A DNA stretch of 64,000 nt from M3007 sp046160625 (GTDB lineage: Bacteria > Bacteroidota > Bacteroidia > Chitinophagales > Saprospiraceae): NCBI GenBank assembly GCA_046160625.1, contig JBJXGZ010000087.1, forward strand, positions 35,800-99,799, read 5' to 3'. The notes under the pieces were generated by a model. It saw only the letters and a list, made by a program, of their open reading frames with translations, searched no databases and was not told the origin of the DNA. Every line of letters starts with the position of its first letter. The first letter of the stretch is position 1. The translations under genes and the position numbers were made by a program. Positions 1-7,767 of this stretch are shown here, piece by piece.

Positions 1-830
1 AGGGAGTCCGGTTTGACGCATTCGTCGAGAACGCGCGGCCTGACCCTAAATCCACCGAAAAGCTGGTGCTGCTTCAAGGCTACATCGGCAAATCTGACTT
101 GGCCGGTCATATTCGTGTGTATTCTGACCCCGAACTGAGCGATTTTATCGAGCTTCCGGAAAAGGATATATGCTATGCCGACCCAATCAGCACAGAAGAA
201 GACCCGCTTGGCGGCAGCCGCCTTTGGGTCAGACAGACGACCGTGTTCACCGCAGGAGACCCAAATCAATCCAACCGCGTAAAAGCCTCCTTCTTAGAGG
301 GCGATATCGTGAAGGCATTTGGCGATACGGTGAACATTCCGACCGTAGTATTGCCGATAGTGGCACCAACATTCGCCGGCCCAATCTGCCATGCATCTAG
401 GCCGAAGTCCTGTTGTGAAACGAGGTTTGGCTCGCCTTGCAATTGGCCAAGTAGGTTTCATTCTATTTGCCCGACTCTACCAAGCAGGTGTTGCCCTACG
501 TCCTTAGCTGCACCCTGCCTGAGCAAACACCAACCCACATGTACAGATCAGCATTCGTGTTTTCAGACCTGTGGAGTTGCTTGCACTGCGCTGCCTTTGT
601 GCAACATCCGAACGGAAACATGCCCTCCACGAACAATTGGGGCAACATGTCCTAATTCTCTTCCCGTAGCAGGATGTACGTTTCCGACTCCGCCATTGAC
701 CCAAGGATGCACTATTTGGGGTGACTGTACGGCACTAACTATCTGCATCCAAATAGCCCCTCCAACAAACCCTGGAGCAACCTACCCAGGCTACGTCGGA
801 GGTTTCAACCCCTACCAGACCAGCTATTGA
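1..830 (+). CDS. RiPP (lanthipeptide-like) precursor A, 5' end cut by window edge
   Basis: The reading frame is open from base 3, so the start lies upstream; an internal GTG at 66 is not the start because the residues before it match the paralogue at 931. The product has two parts. A leader of roughly 107 visible residues (containing LQGYIG, RVYSDP, PLGGSRLW, FLEGDIV) is about three quarters identical to the leader of the next gene. After AFGD comes a core of about 165 residues with 19 Cys and many Thr, Ser and Pro, ending in GGFNPYQTSY. The core is unrelated in detail to that of the neighbour apart from the tail. The position ahead of kinase, HopA1-type lyase and LanC genes suggests it is their substrate. 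That role is inferred; a Cys-rich secreted structural protein is the alternative. Confidence 0.75.
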   Translation, partial: GVRFDAFVENARPDPKSTEKLVLLQGYIGKSDLAGHIRVYSDPELSDFIELPEKDICYADPISTEEDPLGGSRLWVRQTTVFTAGDPNQSNRVKASFLEGDIVKAFGDTVNIPTVVLPIVAPTFAGPICHASRPKSCCETRFGSPCNWPSRFHSICPTLPSRCCPTSLAAPCLSKHQPTCTDQHSCFQTCGVACTALPLCNIRTETCPPRTIGATCPNSLPVAGCTFPTPPLTQGCTIWGDCTALTICIQIAPPTNPGATYPGYVGGFNPYQTSY

Positions 831-930
831 TTGACGGCTCCCTTGTCCAAAGGGACTGATATGTTGAAGGACAGTGCACTATCTCCTTGCTCAATTGATT
901 TTTCACACTTTAAACCACAAGCCCAAAATT

Positions 931-1905
931 ATGGCAACAACTAAAGGGATCCGGCGCGACGCTTTTATCAAGAGCGTGCGCCCCGACCCAAAATCCAACG
1001 AAGCGCTGGTGATGCTGCAAGGCTACATCGGTGATTCAGACCTCGAGGGGCATCTGCGCGTGTATTCCGACCCGGCACTGGCCGATTTTATCGAGCTGCC
1101 GGAGCGGGATATTTGCTACGCTGAGCCCGTTAGCACCGACGAAGACCCGCTGGGCGGCAGCCGACTGTGGGTCAAAAAGACGACCGTATTTACTACTGGA
1201 GACCCGAGACATGCCAACCGTGTGAAGTCCACTTTCCTGGAGGGCGACATCGTTCGGGCATTTGGCGGGCAGGGGTTCGTTGGGCAAGGACCAGACATAA
1301 CGGGGGATGGCACTACGCTCTTTCCCACTTGTGTGTCTCTTGGCAATGGAGCTTGCACTACCAATAACCGTCCTTGTACGGATGTCGGCAGCCTCAGGGT
1401 GACTTGCTTCAGGACCTGTAATTGCCCACCGCCACCACGCAGCTTTGGCCACGGTGCATTTTGCCCTGTGTCCAGAAATAACAGTCCCTGTAACAATGCA
1501 TATTATGCAGGTACAAACGTTGCAGGGTTAGGTCCTTTCTCTGACGCCATTTGTGCGCCTGATGATTACAATGTGCTGAAACCCCGACCTACAATCCTAT
1601 GCAGCCATCAGCAAGTTTGTGCAACCCAATTCGATAATTGTTATCAACCAAGACCAAGCATTGTACAAATTTGCCCGCGTCCCACCCTCGCACATGCGAC
1701 CTGCAATTGGGTTCAATGTTCCTGGGTCTGCGATTACGTAGCTTGTCGGGCAGGCACCCTGCGCCTGCCAACGGATTGGGGAACGGTTGTAGTCAACCCT
1801 GCTAATGAACAACAGTTCAACATGGCAGCGCAACAACAGTTTGCGGCGGCACCCACTTACACCGGCGGCTTCAACCCGTACCAGACAGCCAATTACGGCT
1901 ATTGA
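931..1905 (+). CDS. RiPP (lanthipeptide-like) precursor B
   Basis: 324 residues, starting at ATG 931 (MATTKGIRRDAF); an in-frame ATG at 874 would add 19 residues that have no counterpart in precursor A. Residues 1 to about 113 are a leader closely similar to that of precursor A, with a single Cys (DICYAE). Residues 114-324 form the putative core, with 17 Cys spread through Thr/Ser/Pro-rich sequence and a CFRTCNCPPPP cluster. It ends in a Gln/Ala-rich stretch and the shared tail TGGFNPYQT. A leader over 100 residues and a core over 200 residues are much larger than usual lanthipeptide precursors. It is followed immediately by a strong terminator, so precursor transcripts probably outnumber enzyme transcripts. 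I do not recognise a named family; function is inferred from the enzymes downstream. Confidence 0.8.
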   Translation: MATTKGIRRDAFIKSVRPDPKSNEALVMLQGYIGDSDLEGHLRVYSDPALADFIELPERDICYAEPVSTDEDPLGGSRLWVKKTTVFTTGDPRHANRVKSTFLEGDIVRAFGGQGFVGQGPDITGDGTTLFPTCVSLGNGACTTNNRPCTDVGSLRVTCFRTCNCPPPPRSFGHGAFCPVSRNNSPCNNAYYAGTNVAGLGPFSDAICAPDDYNVLKPRPTILCSHQQVCATQFDNCYQPRPSIVQICPRPTLAHATCNWVQCSWVCDYVACRAGTLRLPTDWGTVVVNPANEQQFNMAAQQQFAAAPTYTGGFNPYQTANYGY

Positions 1906-1914
1906 ACTTTCACC

Positions 1915-1949
1915 CCGGCGGAGCGCACCCCGCTCCGCCGGATTTTTTT
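1915..1949 (+). terminator. Intrinsic terminator between precursor and modification enzymes
   Basis: A perfect 11-bp GC-rich stem (CCGGCGGAGCG paired with CGCTCCGCCGG) with a 5-nt loop is followed by A and seven T. It begins 10 bases after the precursor B stop codon. It should end most precursor transcripts, with read-through feeding the kinase, HopA1 and LanC genes. Confidence 0.85.
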
Positions 1950-1969
1950 CACCAAAAAACATCCATGCT

Positions 1970-3106
1970 GTGCTGCTTTCTTATGAAAATATCGCCCATT
2001 ACCTACTGGAAAAAGGGTTGATTGAACTCGATTCCATAATGCAGGGTGAGTTCAGCGTGCGCGACCAATCGAGCCGCAACGCCAACTTCGCCGTTAACCT
2101 CGAGTACAAGCCTGCCTATCTCGTGAAACAAGTGCGTGCCCAAGACCAGGAAAAGCGTGAGACACTCCGCATCGAAGCCACCTGCTACTGGCTGGCGAAC
2201 AACGACGAAGCATACCGCAGCCTTCAAGGCTTTCTGCCGCGCTACTACGAGTACGACTACCTGCACCACATACTCGTTCTCGAACTTTTGCCCGATGTGC
2301 AAAACCTGCATGAATACTATAGGGGCGCGTCTATTTTTCCGACATCGGTCGCCGAAAAACTGGCCGATTTGCTTGCTTCCTACCACACACACGAGACAGG
2401 CGTGGTGGAAAAGCAAAAAAGTTTTTCCCTTTTCAAAAAACGCAAGCCCTGGGTCTTCACGCTTTCGGAAAACAACCTCTCCGATTGGCTCAACAACCCC
2501 ACCCTTGGCAATGGCGAAAAACAATCGGTGAAACTCATTTTGGAAAACAAAGAATTTATGGAGCACCTGCGCCTCGTGGGCGAGGATTGGGAAATGAAAA
2601 GCCTCACGCACGGCGACGTGAAGTTTCCAAACTTCCTCATCAACTCCGATTTTACTTTGGACAATGAGCCAGATATTCGCCTGATTGACTGGGAACTGGC
2701 CGACATCGGCGATCCGCTGTGGGATGTGGCCGCCGTTATTCAAAATTATCTCACGCTCTGGGTCTCCTCCGAAATCGAACAGCAATACCGACCAGGGCAA
2801 TCCGCCATAGTCAGCCTCGAACACGTGCAGCCCTCCATCGCTGCTTTCTGGCAACGCTATGCTGGACAGACGCAATGGGACGATGCAACGGCACAGCAAC
2901 ATTTGGCAAAAACCCTTCGCTACACCGCCCTAAAGCTCGTACACACCTGCTTTGAATCGGTACAGAGCGTGAAAGACATGTCGCTATACAGCGCAAAAAT
3001 CCTACAACTTAGCCTTAACCTGCTCCGCCAGCCCGATGTAGCCATCGGCGAACTGCTGGGCATACAAACCAAAGCAACCACCCATGCAACAGCCGTCCTA
3101 TCTTGA
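1970..3106 (+). CDS. Lanthipeptide-type Ser/Thr kinase (aminoglycoside phosphotransferase fold, class V LanK-like)
   Basis: About 378 residues with an APH/choline-kinase fold. YLVKQ (about residues 50-54) supplies the ATP-binding Lys, LTHGDVKFPN (about 211-220) the catalytic HGDxxxxN loop, and LIDWELAD (about 236-243) the metal-binding Asp, so the enzyme appears active. In class V lanthipeptide and thioviridamide-type pathways such kinases phosphorylate Ser/Thr of the precursor before elimination. The frame is open back to 1805, but that would cross the terminator and overlap the precursor. GTG 1970 is preferred because it falls after the terminator and just before a family-like N-terminus (HYLLEKGLIE). 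ATG 2039 is the next alternative. It overlaps the HopA1 gene by 23 bases, so the two are translationally coupled. Confidence 0.8.
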   Translation: MLLSYENIAHYLLEKGLIELDSIMQGEFSVRDQSSRNANFAVNLEYKPAYLVKQVRAQDQEKRETLRIEATCYWLANNDEAYRSLQGFLPRYYEYDYLHHILVLELLPDVQNLHEYYRGASIFPTSVAEKLADLLASYHTHETGVVEKQKSFSLFKKRKPWVFTLSENNLSDWLNNPTLGNGEKQSVKLILENKEFMEHLRLVGEDWEMKSLTHGDVKFPNFLINSDFTLDNEPDIRLIDWELADIGDPLWDVAAVIQNYLTLWVSSEIEQQYRPGQSAIVSLEHVQPSIAAFWQRYAGQTQWDDATAQQHLAKTLRYTALKLVHTCFESVQSVKDMSLYSAKILQLSLNLLRQPDVAIGELLGIQTKATTHATAVLS

Positions 3107-4088
3107 TGATCTGCAAAACATTGTCGCGGCCGTGGAAATCGGGGCCGATGGGCAATTGAGTTTTCAGGGCAAACCCTATCAAGGCTACGATTTTCCCGAA
3201 GCAAGTGCCGAAGCGCGACTTTTTCACAACCTGAACAACTTGCTCTACTCGGCCTGTTATACCCGCAGCAGTGGCTTGGAGTCCGACAATACCACCGCCG
3301 AGAGTGGAAAGTTCCTCGCACAACTCCGCGCCGCCAATGCTTCCAACGAACGCTACGACTGCGGTTGGACGGTAGAAGAAATAGAACACACTGGAAACAT
3401 CCTCGTGCGCAAGGGCGGCAACAAACGCCACACCTACGCGGGAGACTTTATCCGCGAACACTTTGGGCATGGCCCCTTGCAGCGCGGCGAACAAGTGAAC
3501 ATCCGTGTCGTGCCAGAGTACGGTGCTGAGCCAGAGGGCCGCGAGGCGTTTTACCACGTTTTCGGGGAGACTTTGCTAGACAACAACAACTCGGCCATAG
3601 TCCGGCTGTATTTCAACCTCGTGCCCGAAGGTGCAGCGCCGCTCATCTCCCTGGTATCCAATAAACTGAATACCTATAAGGTGCCTTTTCAATTCAAATG
3701 CCTCAATCATCCCGGGCTATATACCCGCTCTGATTCCGCCGTTTTGTACCTAGACAAACGGTATTTTGAAATCGTTTCGGAATTCCTTTCGGAGGGTTAT
3801 GCCGGCCTGAAACAATGGCTCAAACCGACGCTTCCAATGTTCACCAAAATACTCGCACCTGGCATTGGTTTTGCCGAAAACCCCTTTTCTTCCAACGAGA
3901 GTTTTGGCACCAGTCGCTGTAAAATCATCGCACAAGGCATAGTAGATGCTTGGAAAGACAAGCAGCCAAAAGGCCAGTGGATAGATTCCATTCTGAGAAA
4001 CATCCAAAAAAACTTCCTGCTTCCAGAGACGATGTACCTCAACCCAAACTCCAAGTACCCTTATCATTTTCCCATTTTTGAAAATTGA
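3084..4088 (+). CDS. HopA1-domain protein, probable phosphoSer/Thr lyase of lanthipeptide pathway (class V LanY-like)
   Basis: 334 residues of the type III effector HopA1 family, recognised from the core block VRLYFNLVPEG (about 172) followed by SNKLNTYKVPFQFKCLNHP and a DSAVLYLDKRYF segment. HopA1-like proteins partner the APH-type kinase in class V lanthipeptide and thioamitide clusters, where they eliminate phosphate to give dehydroamino acids. The start overlaps the kinase gene and the stop lies 6 bases before the LanC gene, so the three enzymes form one tight operon. A type III effector role is unlikely because no secretion genes are near. Function is inferred from family and context. 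Confidence 0.8.
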   Translation: MQQPSYLDDLQNIVAAVEIGADGQLSFQGKPYQGYDFPEASAEARLFHNLNNLLYSACYTRSSGLESDNTTAESGKFLAQLRAANASNERYDCGWTVEEIEHTGNILVRKGGNKRHTYAGDFIREHFGHGPLQRGEQVNIRVVPEYGAEPEGREAFYHVFGETLLDNNNSAIVRLYFNLVPEGAAPLISLVSNKLNTYKVPFQFKCLNHPGLYTRSDSAVLYLDKRYFEIVSEFLSEGYAGLKQWLKPTLPMFTKILAPGIGFAENPFSSNESFGTSRCKIIAQGIVDAWKDKQPKGQWIDSILRNIQKNFLLPETMYLNPNSKYPYHFPIFEN

Positions 4089-4094
4089 AAAACC

Positions 4095-5324
4095 ATGCAA
4101 GAACAATTTTTTAACACAGCCGTCAGCATCGGCAACTCCATTTGCCGCGATGCTATCCGTCACAACAGCCAGTGCAACTGGGTAGGCGTGAACAACGATA
4201 TTCAAGGCGACAACGCCAAGCCATATTATGCTGCGCTAAAAGGCAGCTGGTACAACGGCACTTCGGGCATTGCCTGGTTTTTGGCACAGCTCAGCGAAGT
4301 GAGCGGCGATAAACGCCACCGAAATGTCGCGCTTGGCGCCATCGAACAGGCCCTGCGAACTAGCGACCAGGTTCAGCACAGTAAATTGGGTTTTCACGCT
4401 GGCATCACCGGCATCGCTTTTTCGGCCGTTGAAGTCGGCGAAAAAATGGGGCACGAAGATCTTGTGGAGCGCGGTCTGCAATTGCTGCGCGACCTACATC
4501 AGCTGCCCGAATCCGAGTACACCCTCGATGTGATTGACGGTTGTGCGGGCGCAATCCCCGCCATCATCAAGATCAACCGCCGCTATTCCGACCCGGTGTT
4601 GGACACGCTGCTCGTCAAAATGGGCGACTACCTGCTCCAAACCGCACAAGCAGAAAGCAGCGGGATTTCCTGGAACACGATGCCGCATGGAGCAAGTGCA
4701 AATCTGACAGGTTATGCACATGGTGCTGCGGGCATTGCTTTGGCTTTGCTCGAACTTTGGCATTACACCCAAGACGAGCGCTACAAAAAAGCAGGACTTG
4801 CGGGCTTCGCGTACGAGGATGCCTGCTACGATGCCGAGCAAGAAAACTGGCCGGATTTTCGGGAAGGCAGTTCTCCGCGTCAAGCCGGCAATAACAGCCC
4901 CCGGCCTTGCGGCTGCGCATGGTGTCATGGCGCGCCAGGCATAGGTCTCGCCCGCCTGCGCGCTTTCCAATTAACTGGCAACGAAATATTTAAGCAATCA
5001 GGCCAAATCGCGGTTGACACCACACTGCGGCTGTTTGGCCGCCATCAGTTGGGTAATTTCAGCCTGTGCCACGGGGTATTCGGCAACGCCGATTTATTGC
5101 TCAACGCCTCTGAGACGACAGGCGATGAGTCGTTCGCCCAAAAAGTCGAGGAAGTGGCCGCAGAGGCCATCGAGCAGTTCCAACAACGCAACATTCCGTT
5201 CCCCAACGGCACGCAAAGCGATTTCAGCGCGCCCGATATGATGTTGGGGCAGGCGGGGGTTGGTTATGGTTTTCTGCGTTTGGCCGACCGAAAAAGATTT
5301 GAATCTGTGCTTCTGGTTCATTGA
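4095..5324 (+). CDS. LanC-like lanthionine cyclase
   Basis: 409 residues of the LanC alpha/alpha-barrel family. The repeating HxG/GxxG signatures are visible: SWYNGTSGIAW, LGFHAGITGIAF, GYAHGAAGIAL (His209), CAWCHGAPGIGLARL (Cys277) and SLCHGVFGNADLLL (Cys325-His326). Cys277, Cys325 and His326 match the zinc ligands of NisC (284, 330, 331) and His209 matches NisC His212, so it should be a catalytically competent cyclase adding Cys thiols to dehydroamino acids. Characterised class V lanthipeptide pathways lack a canonical LanC, which makes this combination with an APH kinase and a HopA1 lyase unusual. No transporter or leader peptidase follows; the next gene has its own promoter. Confidence 0.9.
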   Translation: MQEQFFNTAVSIGNSICRDAIRHNSQCNWVGVNNDIQGDNAKPYYAALKGSWYNGTSGIAWFLAQLSEVSGDKRHRNVALGAIEQALRTSDQVQHSKLGFHAGITGIAFSAVEVGEKMGHEDLVERGLQLLRDLHQLPESEYTLDVIDGCAGAIPAIIKINRRYSDPVLDTLLVKMGDYLLQTAQAESSGISWNTMPHGASANLTGYAHGAAGIALALLELWHYTQDERYKKAGLAGFAYEDACYDAEQENWPDFREGSSPRQAGNNSPRPCGCAWCHGAPGIGLARLRAFQLTGNEIFKQSGQIAVDTTLRLFGRHQLGNFSLCHGVFGNADLLLNASETTGDESFAQKVEEVAAEAIEQFQQRNIPFPNGTQSDFSAPDMMLGQAGVGYGFLRLADRKRFESVLLVH

Positions 5325-5335
5325 CCGAAAGAATT

Positions 5336-5366
5336 TTTGAATCGCAGTGTGAAATGGATAGTTTTG
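5336..5366 (+). promoter_or_regulatory. Bacteroidota-type promoter for the two-component operon
   Basis: TTTG (5336-5339), a 19-base spacer, then TAGTTTTG (5359-5366) match the Bacteroidota -33 TTTG / -7 TAnnTTTG consensus. The predicted transcription start near 5373 leaves a short leader before ATG 5400. Confidence 0.7.
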
Positions 5367-5399
5367 TGGCGACAAACTTCACACAGACTTAACCTCGGT

Positions 5400-6146
5400 A
5401 TGCAAACGCCTGACTATGAGTCGAATCTACCTTTGCCGGAAATGCAAAATGGTATGAAGCAAGGAGCCCCCGTAAAGAAAATACTCATCGTAGACGACGA
5501 GCCTGACATCCTCGAATTCCTCCATTACAATCTAAGGAAAGAAGGCTATCAGGTAGTTACAGCTCCAGATGGCCTGCAGGCAATACAAGTGGCTGAACGC
5601 GAGAAACCCAATCTCATCTTGCTCGACATCATGATGCCGGAAATGGACGGTGTGGAAACATGCCGTCAGCTCCGTTCCCGAAAAGAGTTTGACGATACGC
5701 CTATCGCTTTCCTCACCGCCCGTGACGAAGATTTTTCCCAGATTGCAGCGCTTGATGTGGGCGGCGATGACTACATCACCAAACCGATAAAACCCCGTGT
5801 TCTCATTAGTCGCATCAATGCGCTCTTACGGAGATCGGGGCGTACCTCAGAGGAAGAGGCAAGGAGCATCAGCCTGCACGATTTGGTCATAGATAAAGAC
5901 AAAGTATTGGTTTTCAAAGGTGAGAAGATAATTGAGCTCCCGCGCAAGGAATTTGAAATCCTCTGGCTGTTGGTATCCAAACCAGGGCGTGTGTTCACCC
6001 GCGAGGAGATATTCGACAAAATTTGGGGCGCAGATGTCATCGTTGGCAACCGCACCATCGACGTACATATTCGCAAACTCCGCGAGCATATCGGCGAGAC
6101 GTACATTAAGACCATGAAGGGCATTGGGTATAAATTTGATTTTTAA
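5400..6146 (+). CDS. OmpR/PhoB-family response regulator
   Basis: 248 residues from ATG 5400, chosen because it is the first ATG after the promoter; ATG 5442 and 5454 are possible. The receiver domain has the acidic pocket (VDDEPD), phosphoacceptor Asp76 (LLDIMMPEMDG), the Thr switch (FLTARDE) and Lys128 (ITKPIKP). The C-terminal winged helix carries PRKEFEILWLL and VGNRTIDVHIRKLREHIG. The stop codon overlaps the start of the histidine kinase (TAATG), so they form a cognate pair. The PhoB-like layout is compatible with phosphate or envelope sensing, but the signal is unknown. Adjacency to the RiPP genes could mean co-regulation, although a separate promoter argues that it is an independent unit. 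Confidence 0.9.
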   Translation: MQTPDYESNLPLPEMQNGMKQGAPVKKILIVDDEPDILEFLHYNLRKEGYQVVTAPDGLQAIQVAEREKPNLILLDIMMPEMDGVETCRQLRSRKEFDDTPIAFLTARDEDFSQIAALDVGGDDYITKPIKPRVLISRINALLRRSGRTSEEEARSISLHDLVIDKDKVLVFKGEKIIELPRKEFEILWLLVSKPGRVFTREEIFDKIWGADVIVGNRTIDVHIRKLREHIGETYIKTMKGIGYKFDF

Positions 6147-7195
6147 TGTTTAAGAACCAAACACCCCAACAGCTTTCCTTTTTTATAGCAGGAATTTCTG
6201 CGGGAGCCATTGCTTTTTTACTGCTTTTGTTGAAAGCAACTTCCTTGCTAATGGTAACCTGGCCAGAGGTTTTAGGGTTATTTGTATTGGCTTTTGGCGT
6301 AGCGTTCATTGCGAATTATTACCTCGTGCGCTATTTTATTTTTCGGCGTATCAAATTGATTTACAAAATAATACACCGACAAAAACTCCCTGCAGAGTTC
6401 AAGGCTGGCAACCTGAATATGGCCAAGAACGTACTGGATGATGTGGAAAAAGAAGTGGGCGAATGGGCGAATAAACAAGAGGATGAACTCGAAGAACTCG
6501 AACGCCTCGCCACGTATCGCCGGCGCTTTATCGGCGATGTATCGCACGAACTTAAGACCCCGATTTTCAATATACAGGGCTTTATACATACCCTTCTCGA
6601 CGGAGCGCTCCACGACCCCAATGTAAATTTGCTTTATCTACAGCGGGCAGCCAAAAATATCGAACGCCTGCAAATCATTGTGGACGACCTGGAGACCATC
6701 AACAAACTGGAGGCCGGTCAAATGGTGCTTGACCTCCAGGAATTTGAAATCCACAACCTGACCGACGAGGTATTTGCCGACCTTGAAATACGCGCCAGTG
6801 ATCGCAAAATAAGGCTTGCTTATAAGGAAGGAGCCAACCAAAACTTTCGTGTCCGCGCCGACAAAGAAAGCATCCGTCAGGTGCTGATGAACCTTATACA
6901 CAATTCCATCAAGTACGGAAAGGAAGGAGGGCTGACCAAAATCAGTTTTTATGATATGGAGAAGTATATACTCGTGGAAGTAAGCGATAATGGCATCGGC
7001 ATCACACAGGAGCATCTAAGCCACGTGTTTGATAGGTTTTACAGAGTGGACAAGCACCGCTCCCGGGATGCAGGCGGCACCGGGCTTGGGCTTTCTATTG
7101 TAAAACATATCGTGGAAGCGCACAAACAGACCATCAATGTGCGTAGCAGCGAAGGACAGGGAAGTACATTTGGGTTCACGCTGGAAAAAGCATAA
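6146..7195 (+). CDS. Membrane sensor histidine kinase (PhoR-like)
   Basis: 349 residues. Two closely spaced hydrophobic segments in the first 65 residues place it in the inner membrane with almost no periplasmic sensor. A linker rich in charged residues follows, then HisKA with GDVSHELKTP (His134). The HATPase domain has an N box (QVLMNLIHNSIKYGKEGG), G1 (VSDNGIGI), F box (VFDRFYRVDKHRS) and G2 (GGTGLGLSIV). All catalytic motifs are intact. It is coupled to the upstream response regulator by start/stop overlap. The lack of a large extracytoplasmic domain suggests sensing within the membrane or through a partner protein. Confidence 0.9.
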   Translation: MFKNQTPQQLSFFIAGISAGAIAFLLLLLKATSLLMVTWPEVLGLFVLAFGVAFIANYYLVRYFIFRRIKLIYKIIHRQKLPAEFKAGNLNMAKNVLDDVEKEVGEWANKQEDELEELERLATYRRRFIGDVSHELKTPIFNIQGFIHTLLDGALHDPNVNLLYLQRAAKNIERLQIIVDDLETINKLEAGQMVLDLQEFEIHNLTDEVFADLEIRASDRKIRLAYKEGANQNFRVRADKESIRQVLMNLIHNSIKYGKEGGLTKISFYDMEKYILVEVSDNGIGITQEHLSHVFDRFYRVDKHRSRDAGGTGLGLSIVKHIVEAHKQTINVRSSEGQGSTFGFTLEKA

Positions 7196-7198
7196 AAA

Positions 7199-7233
7199 TA
7201 GCCCTCCTATGGCTTGAAGCCATAGGAGGGCTA
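7199..7233. terminator. Convergent hairpin between histidine kinase and toxin gene
   Basis: A perfect 17-base inverted repeat (TAGCCCTCCTATGGCTT and its complement around a single G) lies 3 bases after the kinase stop codon and 3 bases before the toxin stop codon on the other strand. The A-rich flank upstream and short A run downstream suit a terminator for both strands. Confidence 0.7.
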
Positions 7234-7236
7234 AAA

Positions 7237-7503
7237 TCAAGGAAAGACCTCGTATATATCTTTTCGATGGACAACTCTTGCAAAAACCACTAAATCCTCT
7301 TGAAGAAAAACGCCGACTCTATAATCACCTATTCGAACCCGAAAAGCATTTGAGTAGCCTTTTAGTTTTTTAACATTGGCTATGTCAAACAAATTTTCAG
7401 CCTGTTCTATAGCTTCAATAAGTTCTGCAATCGAGGTCAGAACACGCTTATCTTCAATTTTATCAATGTCTTTGCTGAATTTTCGAAGGAATTCCGTTTT
7501 CAT
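7237..7503 (-). CDS. RelE/ParE-family toxin
   Basis: 88 residues, typical for a RelE-fold mRNA interferase or gyrase poison. The C-terminal half has the family pattern KLKGYSNAFRVRIGDYRVGV followed by VVHRKDIYEVFP. It overlaps the antitoxin gene by 4 bases (ATGA), the usual arrangement of type II toxin-antitoxin pairs. I cannot tell RelE from ParE activity from sequence alone. Confidence 0.85.
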   Translation of the reverse strand: MKTEFLRKFSKDIDKIEDKRVLTSIAELIEAIEQAENLFDIANVKKLKGYSNAFRVRIGDYRVGVFLQEDLVVFARVVHRKDIYEVFP

Positions 7504-7697
7504 GCCCGCCGCAGTTTTTGCAGAATTTCTTCCCGCTCTACCTTATCTTCCATATCAGCTTCTTGCATTAGGATACCCAATGCCTCGTCTTCTTCCTCAT
7601 CTGAAAGAATTCGTGCGGAGATACCCATTCGCTTTAACAGATCAAGCAGAAGTTGCTGTTCTTCAATGCTTTTCGGAGATACAAGAATGGCGCCCAT
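7500..7697 (-). CDS. Antitoxin partner of RelE/ParE toxin
   Basis: 65 residues, acidic in the middle (LSDEEEDEALG) and helical, with no clear DNA-binding domain. The size, position immediately upstream and 4-base overlap with the RelE-like toxin identify it as the antitoxin. The C-terminal half (EADMEDKVEREEILQKLRRA) probably wraps the toxin. Without an evident ribbon-helix-helix or AbrB domain, autoregulation is uncertain. Confidence 0.75.
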   Translation of the reverse strand: MGAILVSPKSIEEQQLLLDLLKRMGISARILSDEEEDEALGILMQEADMEDKVEREEILQKLRRA

Positions 7698-7710
7698 GAT
7701 TTTTTGATGA

Positions 7711-7718
7711 CAAATTTA
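7711..7718 (-). promoter_or_regulatory. -7 promoter box of the toxin-antitoxin operon
   Basis: Read on the minus strand this is TAAATTTG, an exact TAnnTTTG match, ending 13 bases before the antitoxin start at 7697. The -33 box is weak. Confidence 0.5.
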
Positions 7719-7767
7719 GAGGTTTACTGCGAAATAGGAAACGGGAGTGTTGTGCGAAACAGAAAAT

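Noticed and set aside
1805..1969. Upstream part of the kinase frame from ATG 1805
   Set aside because: It overlaps the precursor B coding region and runs through the terminator stem; codons there do not resemble the kinase N-terminus.
2003..2902. Long minus-strand frame opposite the kinase gene
   Set aside because: Antisense shadow of a well-supported coding gene, with no domain and unlikely composition.
3084..4088. HopA1-family gene as a type III effector
   Set aside because: No secretion system genes are near, and the kinase and LanC neighbours point to peptide modification.
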